A DNA stretch of 64,000 bases, taken from NCBI GenBank assembly GCA_963513935.1, contig OY740768.1, forward strand, positions 62,479,023-62,543,022, read 5' to 3'. The notes below the pieces were generated by a model. The model had not been told where the DNA came from, did no database searches, and worked only from the letters and a program-made list of their open reading frames with translations. The translations under genes and the position numbers were made by a program. Below, piece by piece: positions 1 to 12,281 of this stretch (position 1 is the stretch's first letter; the number at the start of each line of letters is the position of its first letter). This DNA is from Aphrophora alni. Taxonomy: Eukaryota > Arthropoda > Insecta > Hemiptera > Aphrophoridae.

Positions 1-814
1 CTAGTAGTTTTGCTGGCTTTGTTATTTTATTTAGTGTAAATTGTTTATCTTTTCAATTATACACTAGATTTTGGTTTCGAAGGTTAGAAATAAAAAACAC
101 AGTGTATGTTAATGTTTATTTATTTGAAAGAATTTATAAAAGTTTTACACTGACTCTCTTCTTAACAATGAAAGGGAGTAGAAATATACTTATGACATAG
201 GGCCTATTATACGAATTACAATTATTCTTTCTTGGTCGTATTAGCTGTTATATACTAATTCCTTGGTTGAATAAGTATATATGACTAATGAATTTACATA
301 TTATGACTGTGAACACCTCTAAAATCTTGGTTTGGAGGTGCAAGACAATACCTCGTCCTGGATAAACTTGCCTTGATTAGTTCTACACTATAAACTCATA
401 TATGGAAAATAATTAAAATAAGATTACTCAATGGTTGAACATGAGCAATGAGAAATAAACTTAAAATCACATAATAACATATGAAAGGAATGTTTCTAAA
501 CAGCGACCTTTTCAGAGCTGTATTCAATCAGCATATATAAATATAATTCGGTCCTTTTAATCAATATTATAACCTAGTTTTGGTTTTTCGTTTGTGAGTA
601 ATAAATCAAACATTATAAAGTATTGGAATTCTTTAATTGTTAACGTTACGTTATCAATCAAATAACGGTTTTCTTTACGAAGAAATAATTTGTATTTAGG
701 ATATTTTTAAAAAAATAGTAGGCAATAAAGACAAAACTGTATTAAACCAAACTAAGGAATCCATTCATCCTAAAGTTTGTTGAAAATAAAATCTTAAACA
801 CTTTCTTCAGGAAG

Positions 815-901
815 ATGATCTTACTCATGACACTGTTCGTTCTTATACTAGAATATTGTACTAAAGTGTTGGAGATCTCTCATTTCGGGTGTATCAGATG
901 A
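815..901 (+). other. Short signal-peptide-like ORF, possible exon
   Basis: A 28-codon ORF starts at an ATG four bases after an acceptor-like pyrimidine-rich sequence ending in AG at 810. Its first half is strongly hydrophobic (MILLMTLFVLILEY), as in a signal peptide, and it stops at 899-901. It could be the first coding exon of an unseen plus-strand gene or simply chance. I cannot identify a matching downstream exon. Confidence 0.15.
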
Positions 902-1351
902 TCTGCTAACGTTTCGCAGACCGATTTCTATTTCGGAGAAATAGATAATCCTGTTTCGTAGAAAGCCCGACGTAGAAAATTAATGAAGTCCAAGCACCAA
1001 TAATTATTGCTTCAATAATACGACAGATATATTTGTATTCAGTTCAGAAATAATAACATTTACGTAATGATTGTAAAGTAAATTAATAATCATTAATAAC
1101 AATTTACCAGCAAGTTATTGTTTTAGTAACAATTATTTTATAAACTTTTTATAATAGCGATAATACTAAAATAATCAAACGTATTGTGTGTGAATTTTCT
1201 GATTACACTGTACATAGATATGTGAAAATCAACAATTGAAATTTAATTATAGCATTTATTCAACCAAATAAGCATGTACAGATATATTTATGTATAAGTT
1301 CAAAACCTCTGATCCCTTCTTAGTAAACAATAAAAGATATTTCTGACATTT

Positions 1352-1357
1352 TTTATT
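1352..1357 (-). promoter_or_regulatory. Candidate polyadenylation signal (AATAAA, minus)
   Basis: TTTATT on the plus strand reads AATAAA on the minus strand, about 91 nt beyond the protease stop codon at 1448. The position suits a short 3' UTR, but such hexamers are common in AT-rich DNA. Confidence 0.3.
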
Positions 1358-1447
1358 TTCCGGAGAAGTAATTCCGAATCATATCTTATAGTTAGAGATA
1401 TATTTAGAATTTATGCAACATTCAGTATGAAAATAGTAATCATGAAG

Positions 1448-2006
1448 TTAGTAAGTTTTCATGTAATGTCCTTCAATATTTTTTCCAGACATGATATTTC
1501 TTATCCATTGTACACAAACCTCGACCCTAGTATACATATTGGGATTATGTGGACCCACACATCCTGAAATAACACTCCAAGAGGACACCCCCACCTGTAC
1601 ACCGCCACAAATTATTGGACCTCCACTGTCCCCATTGCAAATGCCATTTCTATCAAAATGAGATTTGGAGCAGATGCTACAATCAGTGCACAAGAATTTG
1701 GATAATCTATCTCCAAATATATATTTAGAAAATGCCAGCTCATTTTCACATTTATCAAGTCCAATTAATGGGACTATAGCAACCTTTAATTTTTCTTGAA
1801 GATATGGTGTAGGATCATTTGGCTTACTAAAACCCCAACCTAAAATTATACATTGTCCCTTTTTAAAATATCTTGATGTGAAGGTGTTGCCGAGGTTATC
1901 ACTACCTAGAGTAACAGGGTCTGGTAGTTTTATTTTTGATATTTTGTCACTGAACTGAAGCGGTGTAGATAATTCCAAAACTGCAATGTCAAATCTGTGT
2001 AAGCAT
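1448..2006 (-). CDS. Serine protease, exon 3 (Asp and Ser of the triad)
   Basis: Last coding exon of a secreted chymotrypsin-fold (S1 family) serine protease. It carries the triad Asp in RFDIAVLEL (residue 177 of the assembled protein), the LGWG strand, the cysteines and GDSGGP with the catalytic Ser (about 298), then a C-terminal helix ending at the stop at 1448-1450. The acceptor is TATATAG ending at 2007. A second in-phase acceptor (TACACAG, exon from 1994) would shorten the protein by four residues. The position equivalent to chymotrypsin 189 is Gly, not the Asp of trypsins, and the pocket walls look like Ser216 and Asn226, so trypsin-like cleavage after Lys/Arg is unlikely. The incoming 1-nt phase matches exon 2. 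Exon 2 lies 36.8 kb upstream across a retrotransposon-filled intron. Confidence 0.88.
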
Positions 2007-2339
2007 CTATATATAAAATAAAAACAGAGTATGTACACAACATTAATGATGCATTTAAATCTTTAAATGATATTTAAATAATTACATATTCTACAAGTAA
2101 AAAATATGACACATAAAACGTTTAATACAGTTAACTAATCCCTACTATAAGTAAAAATTGTGGTCCCTTTCAATCATAAAACAAAACATTAGATAGTATA
2201 TATTTCAAATTAAATGTCAAAATGCACTTAATGGAACACTCGTTAAAACAAATTTATTTTAAAACTTAAGCAATTCCACTCTTTTTTTTGTATATAAATA
2301 ACAGCAATTTCCCCCAAACATGGTGAATATTTATGTGAT

Positions 2340-5300
2340 TACTATTTATAAACTCCTAACTGACAAGTCCCAAGTTTATGAGTGTCATCATTAGAACATT
2401 GTTATTCACCAGTATAGGTTAGGGTGTATACTGCTTCTAGTAATGTAATATCCGAGAGGTAGGATACTTCTAGAGACTGCTGAGACACCTGCCTAAGTGT
2501 GGTTGTGTCCAATGTGTCATAATTGTAACATACTTATCTCCCAGTAAAAGTTAGATTACAAGGTATATAATGGTTTTAATGTATCGAGCAGAGTTCAGGG
2601 AATTCAAACCTAATAGAAACCCCAATTGTACGTAACAATAGTGTTCTGGTAAATGAAGAATTGTTATGTCAGTGTAATTTAGTGTGTGAGATATATTATT
2701 GTACTAAAACAGTAAACAGGGTTTGGAAAAGGCCAAATATAATGATAGCCATTAAGTGTTGTATAATGTGATCAGTATTGTTGTGTCCTAATAACCATCA
2801 TTGGAATATTGTTATGTTACAGTGTAAAGTTAGTGGGTGAGGTAAATTATGTGGTAAAAAGTTAAGTTTGTTCAAGTAGGTCATAATATTATAAAGACAT
2901 TACCTGTATGTCTTAACTGTATTTCAAGTATGTAGTTCTACTCTATGGAACTTATTGAGTTAATGTAACATAATCAGTTAGATAAAAAACAAATTACAAG
3001 TAAAATGTGGTAAGATTAAAATCTGTGCAATGTATTGTTGTAGTTAGTGCTGGTGAAATGAAAAAGAGAGATATCCAAAAGTTTTATAATTCTAATGCAT
3101 AAAAGGCCAACGCATCTGTAACCTCTAATCAACTAACGAATCCATTGATCCAAGATAGGATAAACAACAACACAGACACCAGAAGCCAAATACAGGAGTA
3201 AGTACAGCGGTCAAGGTTTGGAATTTCAAATAAATAAACTTTTTAACTCAAATTCAAATTGTTTTATTTTTATAAAATAAAGTCGAAGTGAAAATAAAAA
3301 TCAACTGATTTTCCTTAGAATATTTTAAATTTAATTTAGTTTGTAATAGTAAGATTTCCATTAAATGTGAACTCTGTGTTTGGATTATTTTGATAAATAT
3401 TAATATAACTTATTTAAAATATTAGAAATTTGTGATTGTTGTATGAATAAAGATAAGATTTGCCAATCTGTTAATAACTAAAATCATTTAAGGTTAAAAT
3501 ATATTTTAATGTCAAAAGTGTTTATAAAAAGATTGCTTGATTTTTTGTTTATTGAAAATAATAGTTAGCATATTAAGTTGAAGTCTTTTTTTAAATTTGA
3601 AGTCAGTCTACTTACTTATTACATGTTTTCAGGTTGCAACTAAGGTAAAGCATAACTTAGTGTGTTACGAAAAGTTTTCTCAAGAAGTTACTACCTAGTG
3701 AATGAAAGAGTAAAATAGGAATATTAGTTAAGTAATGGCTTAAATTGTGGAGATATCATTTTCATCGTGGATCAGTGCTAAGTTTCATTATTGAAGTATT
3801 GTTATGTTACAATATAAGATGAGGGAGTAAATAAATTATGAGTAATAATGAATTGTTGTAGTAAAGTGATATCCACAGTTAGAAATGTAAAAGTATTTTG
3901 GAGACGCCGGTAATGGGATGATTGCTTCTTGCGAGTACTAATTGAAGTATTATAATATCCCAGAAGAGAATATATGTGAATCAATCGTTGTAACTAACAG
4001 TGGTTGGAATGTCCTAACACTGTAGAAACTTATTGCAGTAAGGTAGTATACAGATTTAGTAAGGGTATTCATATTGTCGCCAGTGTAGTTATGTTGTAAG
4101 TGACAATATTGGACTATTGAAAGGTTATGTCCTCGTATAAATTTGAGTTTGAGGTATATTATTTTTTTATACTAGTAAGAAGAGAGGGGTGTTGATATGT
4201 TGAACAATTTTAGAGATGACGTTTGCTTCGTACCTGTCCACATACAATCATCCTTAAGTCCCAAAATAAATTATTTTGTCATGTGGATTATTGATCTAAA
4301 ATTGTAAGCAGATTTAGAAATGTCTTATCATTGCAGATTCATCGTTATTATTGTGGTTGTGTTACAATTATTGAAGTATTTGTATGGCCTCATAAAAGTT
4401 AGATTGTGGTGTAAATAATAAATTATAGTATAGAAGTGAACACATTTAGGATATTTGTACAAATAGTGGAAATTCCTGTGTAAGCGACGTAGATTCCTAA
4501 GGGTCATCACAGGTACATTATTATTACCAAGTTAACCTAGATTGTGGAGTATATTATTGCAGTAGTATAGTTACGGAGTACATTTATGAAATGTCCAATT
4601 AATTGTAGTTGAGACTCCTGTCTAAGTGTGATTTTGTCCTAGGTGCCATCATTGGAACATTGATTGTTTTAGTCAAATGTTACAGCAAGAGTTAAATTAC
4701 ATTATTAAAATTGTAAACTAAAGTAGGACAGATCTACACGTTGTACAAGATCTGTACAAGGTTTACGCTACCGCCGGTATAAGTGTAATTTCAAAAGTTT
4801 TACTATTTTAGCAATATTTGACCAATGAATTTGAAAGTGAGAATTAGATTATTTTAGTAAAGAAGTCAGGAAAGTTATTAAAGGTATTGTAATGGGATTG
4901 AAGCTAAAATAATGGTAGTTTGCACCTAAAGGCCATAACATTGTATCAATAAAATAATAACGTATTGTTAATTCTCATTGTATTTAATAACATAAGACAT
5001 ATTACATTATTCCTACATGGGTAAATAAATCATTAGAGGCCGTACCAATGTCGTTCCATAAGTTCGACTACGTGATAAATTATTTTAGTAAAGTAGTAAG
5101 CTGAGTTATAAAATTTAATAATAATTGTAGTGAGACCGGTCCAATTGTGTCTTAAGTGTCGTCATTTGACCGTTGGATATAATAGTATAAGTTAGAATTT
5201 AAGAGAGTTCATTGTAGTAAAGTAGTAATATGGGATTTAAAACGTCAAAACATTGTATAGTCGACGTTTATATTGTAGTTCTAAGAGTTGTCATTAAATA

Positions 5301-5460
5301 TTCATTGTTATGTCCCACTATCTGTTAGGTGTCAGGTAGATTATTGTAGTAAAATATTAACTGAGTTCAAAAAGATATAAACATAGTAAGTAAAGCATGT
5401 CTAAGCGTGGTTGTGACCTATAATTGATCACTATAGCAATGCTATAAATGGATAAATAAT
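2340..5460. repeat. Old, diverged tandem repeat region (~135-bp unit)
   Basis: Related phrases recur through this stretch: a block like GTCATCATTGGAACATTG, then a TGTTACAGTGTAAGTTAG-like block, then ATTATTGTAGTAAAGTAGTAA, often followed by GAGTTCAGAAA. Good examples of the first block are near 2384, 2516, 2793, 4640 and 5156. Neighbouring copies are commonly 130-145 bp apart (2384 to 2516, and 5156 to about 5290). Copies are very diverged and interrupted, so unit number and exact period need a dot plot. No coding potential is evident. It ends directly at the AC tract that received element A. Confidence 0.5.
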
Positions 5461-5473
5461 TGTAGTAAAATAT

Positions 5474-5780
<307 letters not shown>

Positions 5781-5784
5781 GGTT

Positions 5785-8342
5785 TGAGACTTGAGTCGGT
5801 TTGGGAAAAGCCAAAAGTCTCAAGCCAATTTAAAACATTTTAAATTCCCGCGATAAAGCCATGTAGATGGGAGACGAGGAGGGACGATGACGCCACGGCA
5901 ACAGGTGTTGAACACTGCATGTTGGATCGTGTACAGTCGCTCTGTCTTGTTTCTTATTTTATTAAAATACTAAATTATTAAAATAAATTAATGTTCAGTA
6001 GAATCAACCGATTAATAATATCGAAGAATAAATTTAAAAGCAATTAAAACAAAAAAGTTATTCAAGTTTTTATAGGGGCTCAAAAACCTAAAATTTGGAA
6101 AAAACTTAAATTCAAAATTCAAAAAACGTAGAGTCATAACTCAAGGGGGAACTAATAATAATCCTAAATAAGAAATATGAATTAATAATAATTAACAGGT
6201 GAAAATGGACTTAGAAAGTCATTCTTGGGGAGTTTTTTGGAATTTTTGAGTTGAAGGGGGGATTATTTAAAAAATAATAATAAGTACTATTGTAGAGACC
6301 ACAATAGGGCACAATAATACGTACTTAGAATCAAATTTGAGAATAAAATAAGGGAGATATAATAATTACAAAACGTAAAACTTCAAAGCCCAAAAGCGGT
6401 TAAATTAAACGTTAAAGGGGTATAGTAACATGGTAATTATAGATATCTAGTATGTAAAATTGTAAAACATTAGAGCAGAAGTAATAATACATAATGGGGG
6501 GGGGGGTTTTATGAACATAAACTCATACGATGCAAACTTTAGGACTTCAAGGACGTATAACTCAAGAACCAAACGAGTTATGGGAAAAGTACAAACATAG
6601 TTTTTCGTCGTAGTAGAAGAGGAACAAGATTTCGTCAAAAGAATTTTGAGAAAGGACTTATCTCAAAATTTGGAAAGAAGAAAAATCGAATTTCGGGAAA
6701 AGGGCGATAACTCGCGAACGAAGCGTAGTAGAGCGATGAATCAAGTTCCACAAGACCCACAAGATGGATAGGAAGAAGAATCCGAAAGGAACTTTAAAAT
6801 CGGTTCGAGCGTTCGAAAGTTATAGCAAGTTGAACGAAAAAACGAACAAAGTAGAGATTTTCATGCAAAAACATGAAAAGTGGCGTGCGCATCCTCAGCC
6901 GGAATCCAAAGTTTAAAACATCATATTGCCAACTTGGATCACAGATAACGTTGAAGAAAAAATACAATAAATTATTAATTAAAAGGTGTTTTAATTAATA
7001 ATAAAGGAAGAAAACTATTCATTAGTCAAAAAATATGACTAATAAAATATATAGTGTAAATATTTCAGACCAAAAGGGCCTGAAAACACATAATATATGG
7101 AAAATACCATTTTCCCTAAAAGGGAGGAAAATTGGCTCCAGAAAAGTGGATTAATTCCCACTGACAGGGAGACCGCAATTTGTCGTTCGAAAGAAGGACA
7201 CTTTTGATTTGGAATCGACGCGAAGTGGACGTTTCTTCTGCAACCGACTCTGAGCTGAGAGGAAGATTCAACTGTCACTCTACTTAACTGGACTTAGAAT
7301 AATTTCAACTTTAATCGAACTTCAAGGCAACTTAGAAGAATTCGGGACCAGCATTCAACTACATAGCAGCTTACAGACTCCGGATCGAAAACATCATATC
7401 AACATCATCCTAATTATACAACAAATTCCAAATCCAACTAGAACTTCTAATAAAGTGTGAAGGTATCTTATACTTAAGGAATAATTCGCAAATATTAACT
7501 TCATTTCAAATATAACGTCATTAGGGGAATTATTAAAAATTAAATTCATTTTTATACTTCTGCTTTGGTGTAGTAAATCATTAATAATTAAATACGACTT
7601 TTTCAGTATAGGAAAAACTGTTTGTGGTTCTGTCTGAAAAGTCAAGCGTTTTTATTTTGTTTAGAATATAGAAAATATTACATAGATAAATTTTGTCAAA
7701 TAAATAAATAGTTGTGTTGTTGTTTAATCAAATTGTTTGGTGTTATTAAAAAAGTTTATGAATTTAACATTTTTTCTGTGCAAAAGCGAAAAGAATATAT
7801 AAATAATTCATTTCTAAATTTTGTTGTGTTTTCAATATATATCCATTCTGTATATGCTATTAACCTTGTTTAAATATAAATCTTATGTGTGTGCTCTGGT
7901 AATATAATTTGAAAATTTTAAAAGTTATCATCAGAACTTAAGAGCCGATTTCTCCCAAAAGGCACGACCTTGGAGAGAGAGAGAGTTAATCTTAAAAGAG
8001 TTAAATATTCGAGCATTGAGATAAAATTCAGGGAATTTTGCGTAAATTAAAAGTTAGTAAGTTTATGAGGACAAACTCATACTTACTAGAGCCAAGAGTT
8101 GCAAAATCTTTGATTCAAAAAGGTAAAAGTGAGCATCTTGGCCTTGCCCGCGCTTGCTCTGAGAAGAAAGGTGGTTCGCCCAGTCGGTGGTGATCGTACA
8201 GCGAGTTTAAGAGTTCGTGATAAATAGCGTTCCAAAAAGGGAACAAAGAATCTTAAATTCGTAAAGAGAGAGCGGAGTGTGGTAAGTGGCGTTCCAAAAG
8301 TAGGGGCAAAAAGAACCCTACCGGAGCGAGCGTAGCGCGGCA
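5785..8342 (+). repeat. Element A 5' LTR
   Basis: It begins TGAGAC after the AC tract and ends CGGCA, two bases before the intact PBS at 8345. It is closely similar to 14844-17391 except at its start, which carries a 6-bp duplication (TGAGACTTGAGT), and in the last 70 bp, where a PBS-like unit at 8287 lies inside U5 and is diverged. A polyadenylation signal AATAAA occurs near 7450. The CRE-like TGACGTCA of the other copies is TGACGCCA here. Short ORFs on either strand inside it recur in the other LTRs only because the LTRs are duplicated. Confidence 0.85.
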
Positions 8343-8480
8343 AGTGGCGCCCAACGTGGGGCTCGAACTTACGACCTCGAGAGTAGCGTGGTAAGTGGCG
8401 TTCCAACGTGGGGCGAGAAGAACCCTACGACCCCGAGAGTAGCGCGGCAAGTGGCGCCAAATAGCGTGGAGCACGAAAAA
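8275..8480 (+). promoter_or_regulatory. Tandem tRNA-Lys primer-binding-site array of element A
   Basis: Four TGGCG starts at 8287, 8345, 8396 and 8452 (spacings 58, 51 and 56 bp) mark repeated units ending in AGCGCGGCA or similar. The unit at 8345 has a perfect 18-nt match (TGGCGCCCAACGTGGGGC) to the 3' end of animal tRNA-Lys(CUU). The next 20 nt (8363-8382) continue to match the tRNA complement with four mismatches, ending at the edge of the anticodon loop. The unit at 8396 shows the same extension with small indels. A normal retroelement PBS stops at 18 nt because m1A58 blocks copying of the tRNA, so the extension is unusual. The first unit lies within the LTR, and the last leads into the gag leader. 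Confidence 0.75.
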
Positions 8481-8716
8481 GCAAAGTTTTGGAACAAATT
8501 TTCAAAATTTTGAATTTTCAGTGTTTCATACGAACGAGAATATCTTAAGTTCTGATATAATTTATATGTACATGTGTGTTAGTAATAAGTTGTGCTGGTA
8601 ATTACAACGAGAAATATACTAAATTGCAAAAATAATAATAATTAAAAGTAGAGTCCAAATTAAACCGAAATTTAAATTTTTTAATTAATTAAATCAAGTG
8701 AATAAGTGAAGTGAAA

Positions 8717-9482
8717 ATGGGACCAGCGAAAGATCCAGCAAAACAGGAGGGTTCAAAGGAACAGGAGACGGAAATGCAGAAAATGGTGAGGTACCTGAAC
8801 CAAATGGAGGATAGAAGAAAGCAAGAGAGGGAACAGGACAAAGCGGAACAACAGAGAAAAGAAAAGGAGAAGGAAGACAACGAACAAATAAGAAGAATAG
8901 AAGAAAGAATCGAGAAAAACCGGAGAAGGAAGAATTGGAATCATTGCGAAAGAAGGAGAAAGAAGAGATGGAAGCCAAGCAGATCCAAATGGAAGCCAGA
9001 TGGAGCAAGAGAGATGAAGAATTGGAAGCCAAAAGGAAGCAAGAAAAGGAGGAGATGGAAGCCAAGCGAAGACAGGAGAAGGAGGAGATGGAAGCCAAAT
9101 GGATCCAGATGGAGGAATTACGGAAGAAGGAAAAAGAAAAAGTGGATGCCCAATGGAAGCAAGAAAGAGAAGAAGCAGAAGCCAAGAGAATAAAGAGAGA
9201 GGAAGAAATGGAGACAAAACGGATCCAAAGGGAAGAAGCTAGAAAACAGGAAATAGGAAAATATATGGAGGAAATAAAGGAATCTATAGACAGTAATATG
9301 GCCGAAAATACGAGACGAATAGAAAATTGTGAAGAAAAAGTGGAAGAGTGCGTAGGGGAAATAAAAAAAATGACGGACGATTTAAAGGAACAGGGAAAGT
9401 CGACTAAAGAAATAGGGGAGAAAGTTAAAAAGTTAGAAGTTAAAATTAGGGAAGTCGCCAAAATTAAAGAAACCGGTGGTAA
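8717..9482 (+). pseudogene. gag: Element A gag, N-terminal part (frameshifted)
   Basis: It starts at ATG 8717 (MGPAKDPAKQEGSKEQE), matching the gag start of element B. The protein is a long charged coiled coil of repeated E-E-M-E-A-K-type segments with ESIDSNMAENTRRIENCEE near its end. The frame of the start is lost near 8920-8935 relative to element B, and the rest continues in another frame to 9482, where solo LTR G interrupts it. It is the scaffold part of the Gag shell protein. Long serine-rich or KRRRW-type frames on either strand here are shadows of the purine-rich coding strand. Confidence 0.75.
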
Positions 9483-11535
9483 TGTAGCAATCAGTAGAAT
9501 AAATCTGCATTTTTGTTATCGACAGTCCACTCGCCGTCCCTCTTATCTTCCCTCTCTATATCTGTCTCTATCTAAGTACAAAGTACAACGGCTGGTTAGC
9601 CCATCGGATCTAAAACTCTAGTCTAGTCTACCTGTAATTATTCGCCATGTGAACGTCTTTTCATAGCTCCGTGAGACACATTCCTTCTTGTCTCAAAACT
9701 TACAACCTTCTCGTCTCAAAATTTACTACATCCTCGTCTCAATATGTTAGTCTACAGTTTTGTGCGCTCAAGTGTTCTAAAATGTTAAATAAATTTTTAT
9801 TTTCACGGCACAAGATCACGTGCTCCGCGACAGGATTTTCCAGGTATTTCAAATTTACAGATTTTGTCATATCATAAATTTTATTAATGTTTTAAAATAA
9901 TTTGTTAATTATCATGTATTCTTTAAAATATGTATTTCATGTTTTATTTAATATTCTATGTTCTTTTTGAAACTGAATGATTATAAAAATTTTCATTTCT
10001 TAAAACATACTTTACAAAACTTTGCAAAGGCACATTTTAAGTTTTGAACAATTATGTGAAATTGGTGCAAACTAATGTTGAACATTAAACAATTAGAATA
10101 TCTTATTGAACATGTCAAATATAAAACTATTAGAGAAATCTCTTCTAAATCAGAAAATTTCGTTTTACAGACTTTTGCAGAATTTTGCAAGTCTTATACA
10201 AGCTTTGTTTTAAACAAAACTAAATATATATAAATAGCTTTATAATCATCTAAGAAGCTTTTAATTATAATCTTAACGAATTTCTGTGATGCAATCAATG
10301 TTCTTTAATTTTGACAAATAACCAGATATTTTCTTTAATAAAGAACTTTAATGCTACAACATGTCTGATTTTGCACAGACGCTAAAAAACGTGTTTTTTG
10401 CTTCAGCTAATACGCTGGTTGGAGAAACCTAGCAATTCTTGCCTCACATTGCATAGACCAGCGAAAGATCTTAACATGTTTCTACCTGTTTGCAAAACAC
10501 GTTTTGTTTAATATATCTACAGAGTTTCAAGTGCACAAAAGTGATGTTTTTTTTTTTAAAAAAAAACTAACTTTGCAGAACCTTGACTAAACTTACATTG
10601 TACATGTGTCTAAATTGCTTCAGCGAATATGTTTTTCTTAAAACTATCTTTTAGATGTAGACTTGTGTAGTTATTTATAAATTATATAACAAATCATTGG
10701 GTGGAGCCTGCATGCAAACTTTCGGTCCTAACAGCCTCCAAGAGGTTATTTTCTAAATTAACATAATTGACGTCAATTTAAAAATTTCAATATCCAAAAT
10801 TTATATTATTTTTTTTTTCTATAAACTTCTCATTTTATAATAAATTCTTTTATTTAAAATATATAAATTCATTGGCCAATATAGCATTTAAGAAATTTAT
10901 CAAACCAGTAATATTATGTAACTTTAGTCTAGTGATGAACCTGTTTACAATAGATATGAATTTTTCGTATTTAAAACATCAAACTCATTTATAAATGTTT
11001 ACTTTGTTAAATTCTGTAACTGTTTTTGAAAAAAAAAAACTATCATCTCATAAAGTAAAAAGGGGGGATAAATATCAGTATCTTTTCATCTTTTTTTTAT
11101 TCTAATTTTACATTAAAGGCGTATAATCTTTTTTTTGGATTAATTATAATCCTGTTAATTATTAAGCTGTGCTCATTGTCTTTTTTTTATTGTTAAATTT
11201 TGTAACTATATATATATAAACTAAAAAGGGGGGATAAATTTTTAGAATCTGTTGATTAATTTTTTTGTTTAAATTATTATATGTTACATTAAGGGCGTAT
11301 AACTTTTACTAATTATGATCTTGTTAATCATAAGCTTTTTTTTACTGATGATTTGTGTCAGGATGTCTTTCTAAGTTGTAAATGACAAAATCTGAACCAT
11401 CGAAAATTCTTTCTGTTTAAATAAACTTGAGCCTTGTTAATTACTAAATTTGTCTTTGTCTTTTTTTATTTTTTTATTTTCAAACATTGTTACCATTTGG
11501 TTCCGCCTTTCTTAAATTTAAGTCCCCTGGTAACA
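9483..11535 (+). mobile_element. Solo LTR G nested in element A gag
   Basis: Compared with the uninterrupted gag of element B (near 21210), element A carries an extra 2053 bp starting TGTAGCAATC and ending TGGTAACA, flanked by a 4-bp duplication GTAA (9479-9482 and 11536-11539). TG...CA ends, a short target duplication and no coding capacity indicate a solo LTR. Its distal part contains two related blocks of about 165 bp, each with AAAAAGGGGGGATAAAT (near 11058 and 11223) followed by TACATTAA(A/G)GGCGTATAA. The family is unknown, and it does not resemble the other LTRs here. Removing it keeps the gag frame. Confidence 0.7.
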
Positions 11536-12281
11536 GTAATGCGAAAAATATAATTTATTTAGATAGGGCAAATTTAGAATCAAAATCTATAGAATTTTGG
11601 GGAAATTCAAGAGATAATCCTGTTCAATTTTTAAAACAAATTGAGGAGGTATTTCAAGAAATAAATCCGGTTATGGAAGAAAGTGATAAATTAAAAGTAG
11701 TGGAGAAAAAATTAAAAGGAGCTGCCATGGAGTGGTGGGAAATAATCAAGCGAGATACAGAAGAATATAGCCAGTTTAAATTGCTATTTTTAGAACATTA
11801 TTGGGGTTATCAAACGCAACAAGTAGTTAGGAATCAGATAGAAAACCATAGGTATAATCCTAACGGAAATATGAGTAGGGTAGATTATTTTTGTAAAATG
11901 GTGCGAAAGGCCGAGTATTTGGAACCCAAAATTCCGGAAGAGTTCCTTATATACCAACTAATGAGGCATTTTGACCAAAAAGTTCAATTAGCGTGTATTG
12001 GTAGGGCTTGTGAGCATTTGGAGGACGCCATTAAGTTTTTGAGGACAATTGAAAACGTAGACGGGATGTCTAGAGAAGTTCGAAGACCCGATAGTTTCGA
12101 AAGGAGGGACGGACAACAAAGAGATCAAAATTTCAGGCAAAGGAATCGAGACTACTCAAAACCATCCCAAAACCCTAACCTTCGATCCTATGGTCAAACC
12201 CAAAACAAACCTCAACCACAGATACCTCAAAACGCTGGTCCTTCAAACCAAAAATTCCTACCTAAGGTCACAAAAAACTAA
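11536..12281 (+). pseudogene. gag: Element A gag, C-terminal capsid part
   Basis: It resumes Gag directly after solo LTR G with the segment corresponding to NAKNIIYLDRANLESK in element B. It holds the capsid-like retrotransposon Gag domain (IEFWGNSRDNPVQFLKQIEE, AAMEWWEIIKRD, FCKMVRKAEYL) and an Arg/Gln/Asn/Pro-rich tail with no CCHC zinc knuckle. The stop is at 12279-12281. It is about 95% identical to element B at protein level and is itself undamaged, but it is separated from its N-terminal half by the nested LTR. Confidence 0.8.
12272..12278 (+). promoter_or_regulatory. -1 frameshift heptamer A AAA AAC at the end of element A gag
   Basis: A AAA AAC lies in the gag zero frame (ACA AAA AAC TAA) directly before the gag stop. 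The protease frame is -1 relative to gag, as expected for programmed frameshifting. The same site is present in element B. Confidence 0.7.

Larger units (their letters stand above)
1..1447. other. 3' flank of the serine protease gene
   Basis: AT-rich sequence beyond the stop codon of the minus-strand protease gene. I see no long reading frame and no repeat array. It should contain the gene's 3' UTR on the minus strand. The only coding-like signal is a 28-codon plus-strand ORF at 815-901, listed separately. Confidence 0.6.

Noticed and set aside
1448..2006. Truncated protease pseudogene
   Set aside because: Missing His and start regions were found in phase at 38769-39049 and 54023-54253.
8689..9461. 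Long serine/phenylalanine-rich minus-strand ORFs opposite gag, also at 20306-21187
   Set aside because: Antisense shadow of the purine-rich coiled-coil Gag sequence; no domain of their own.
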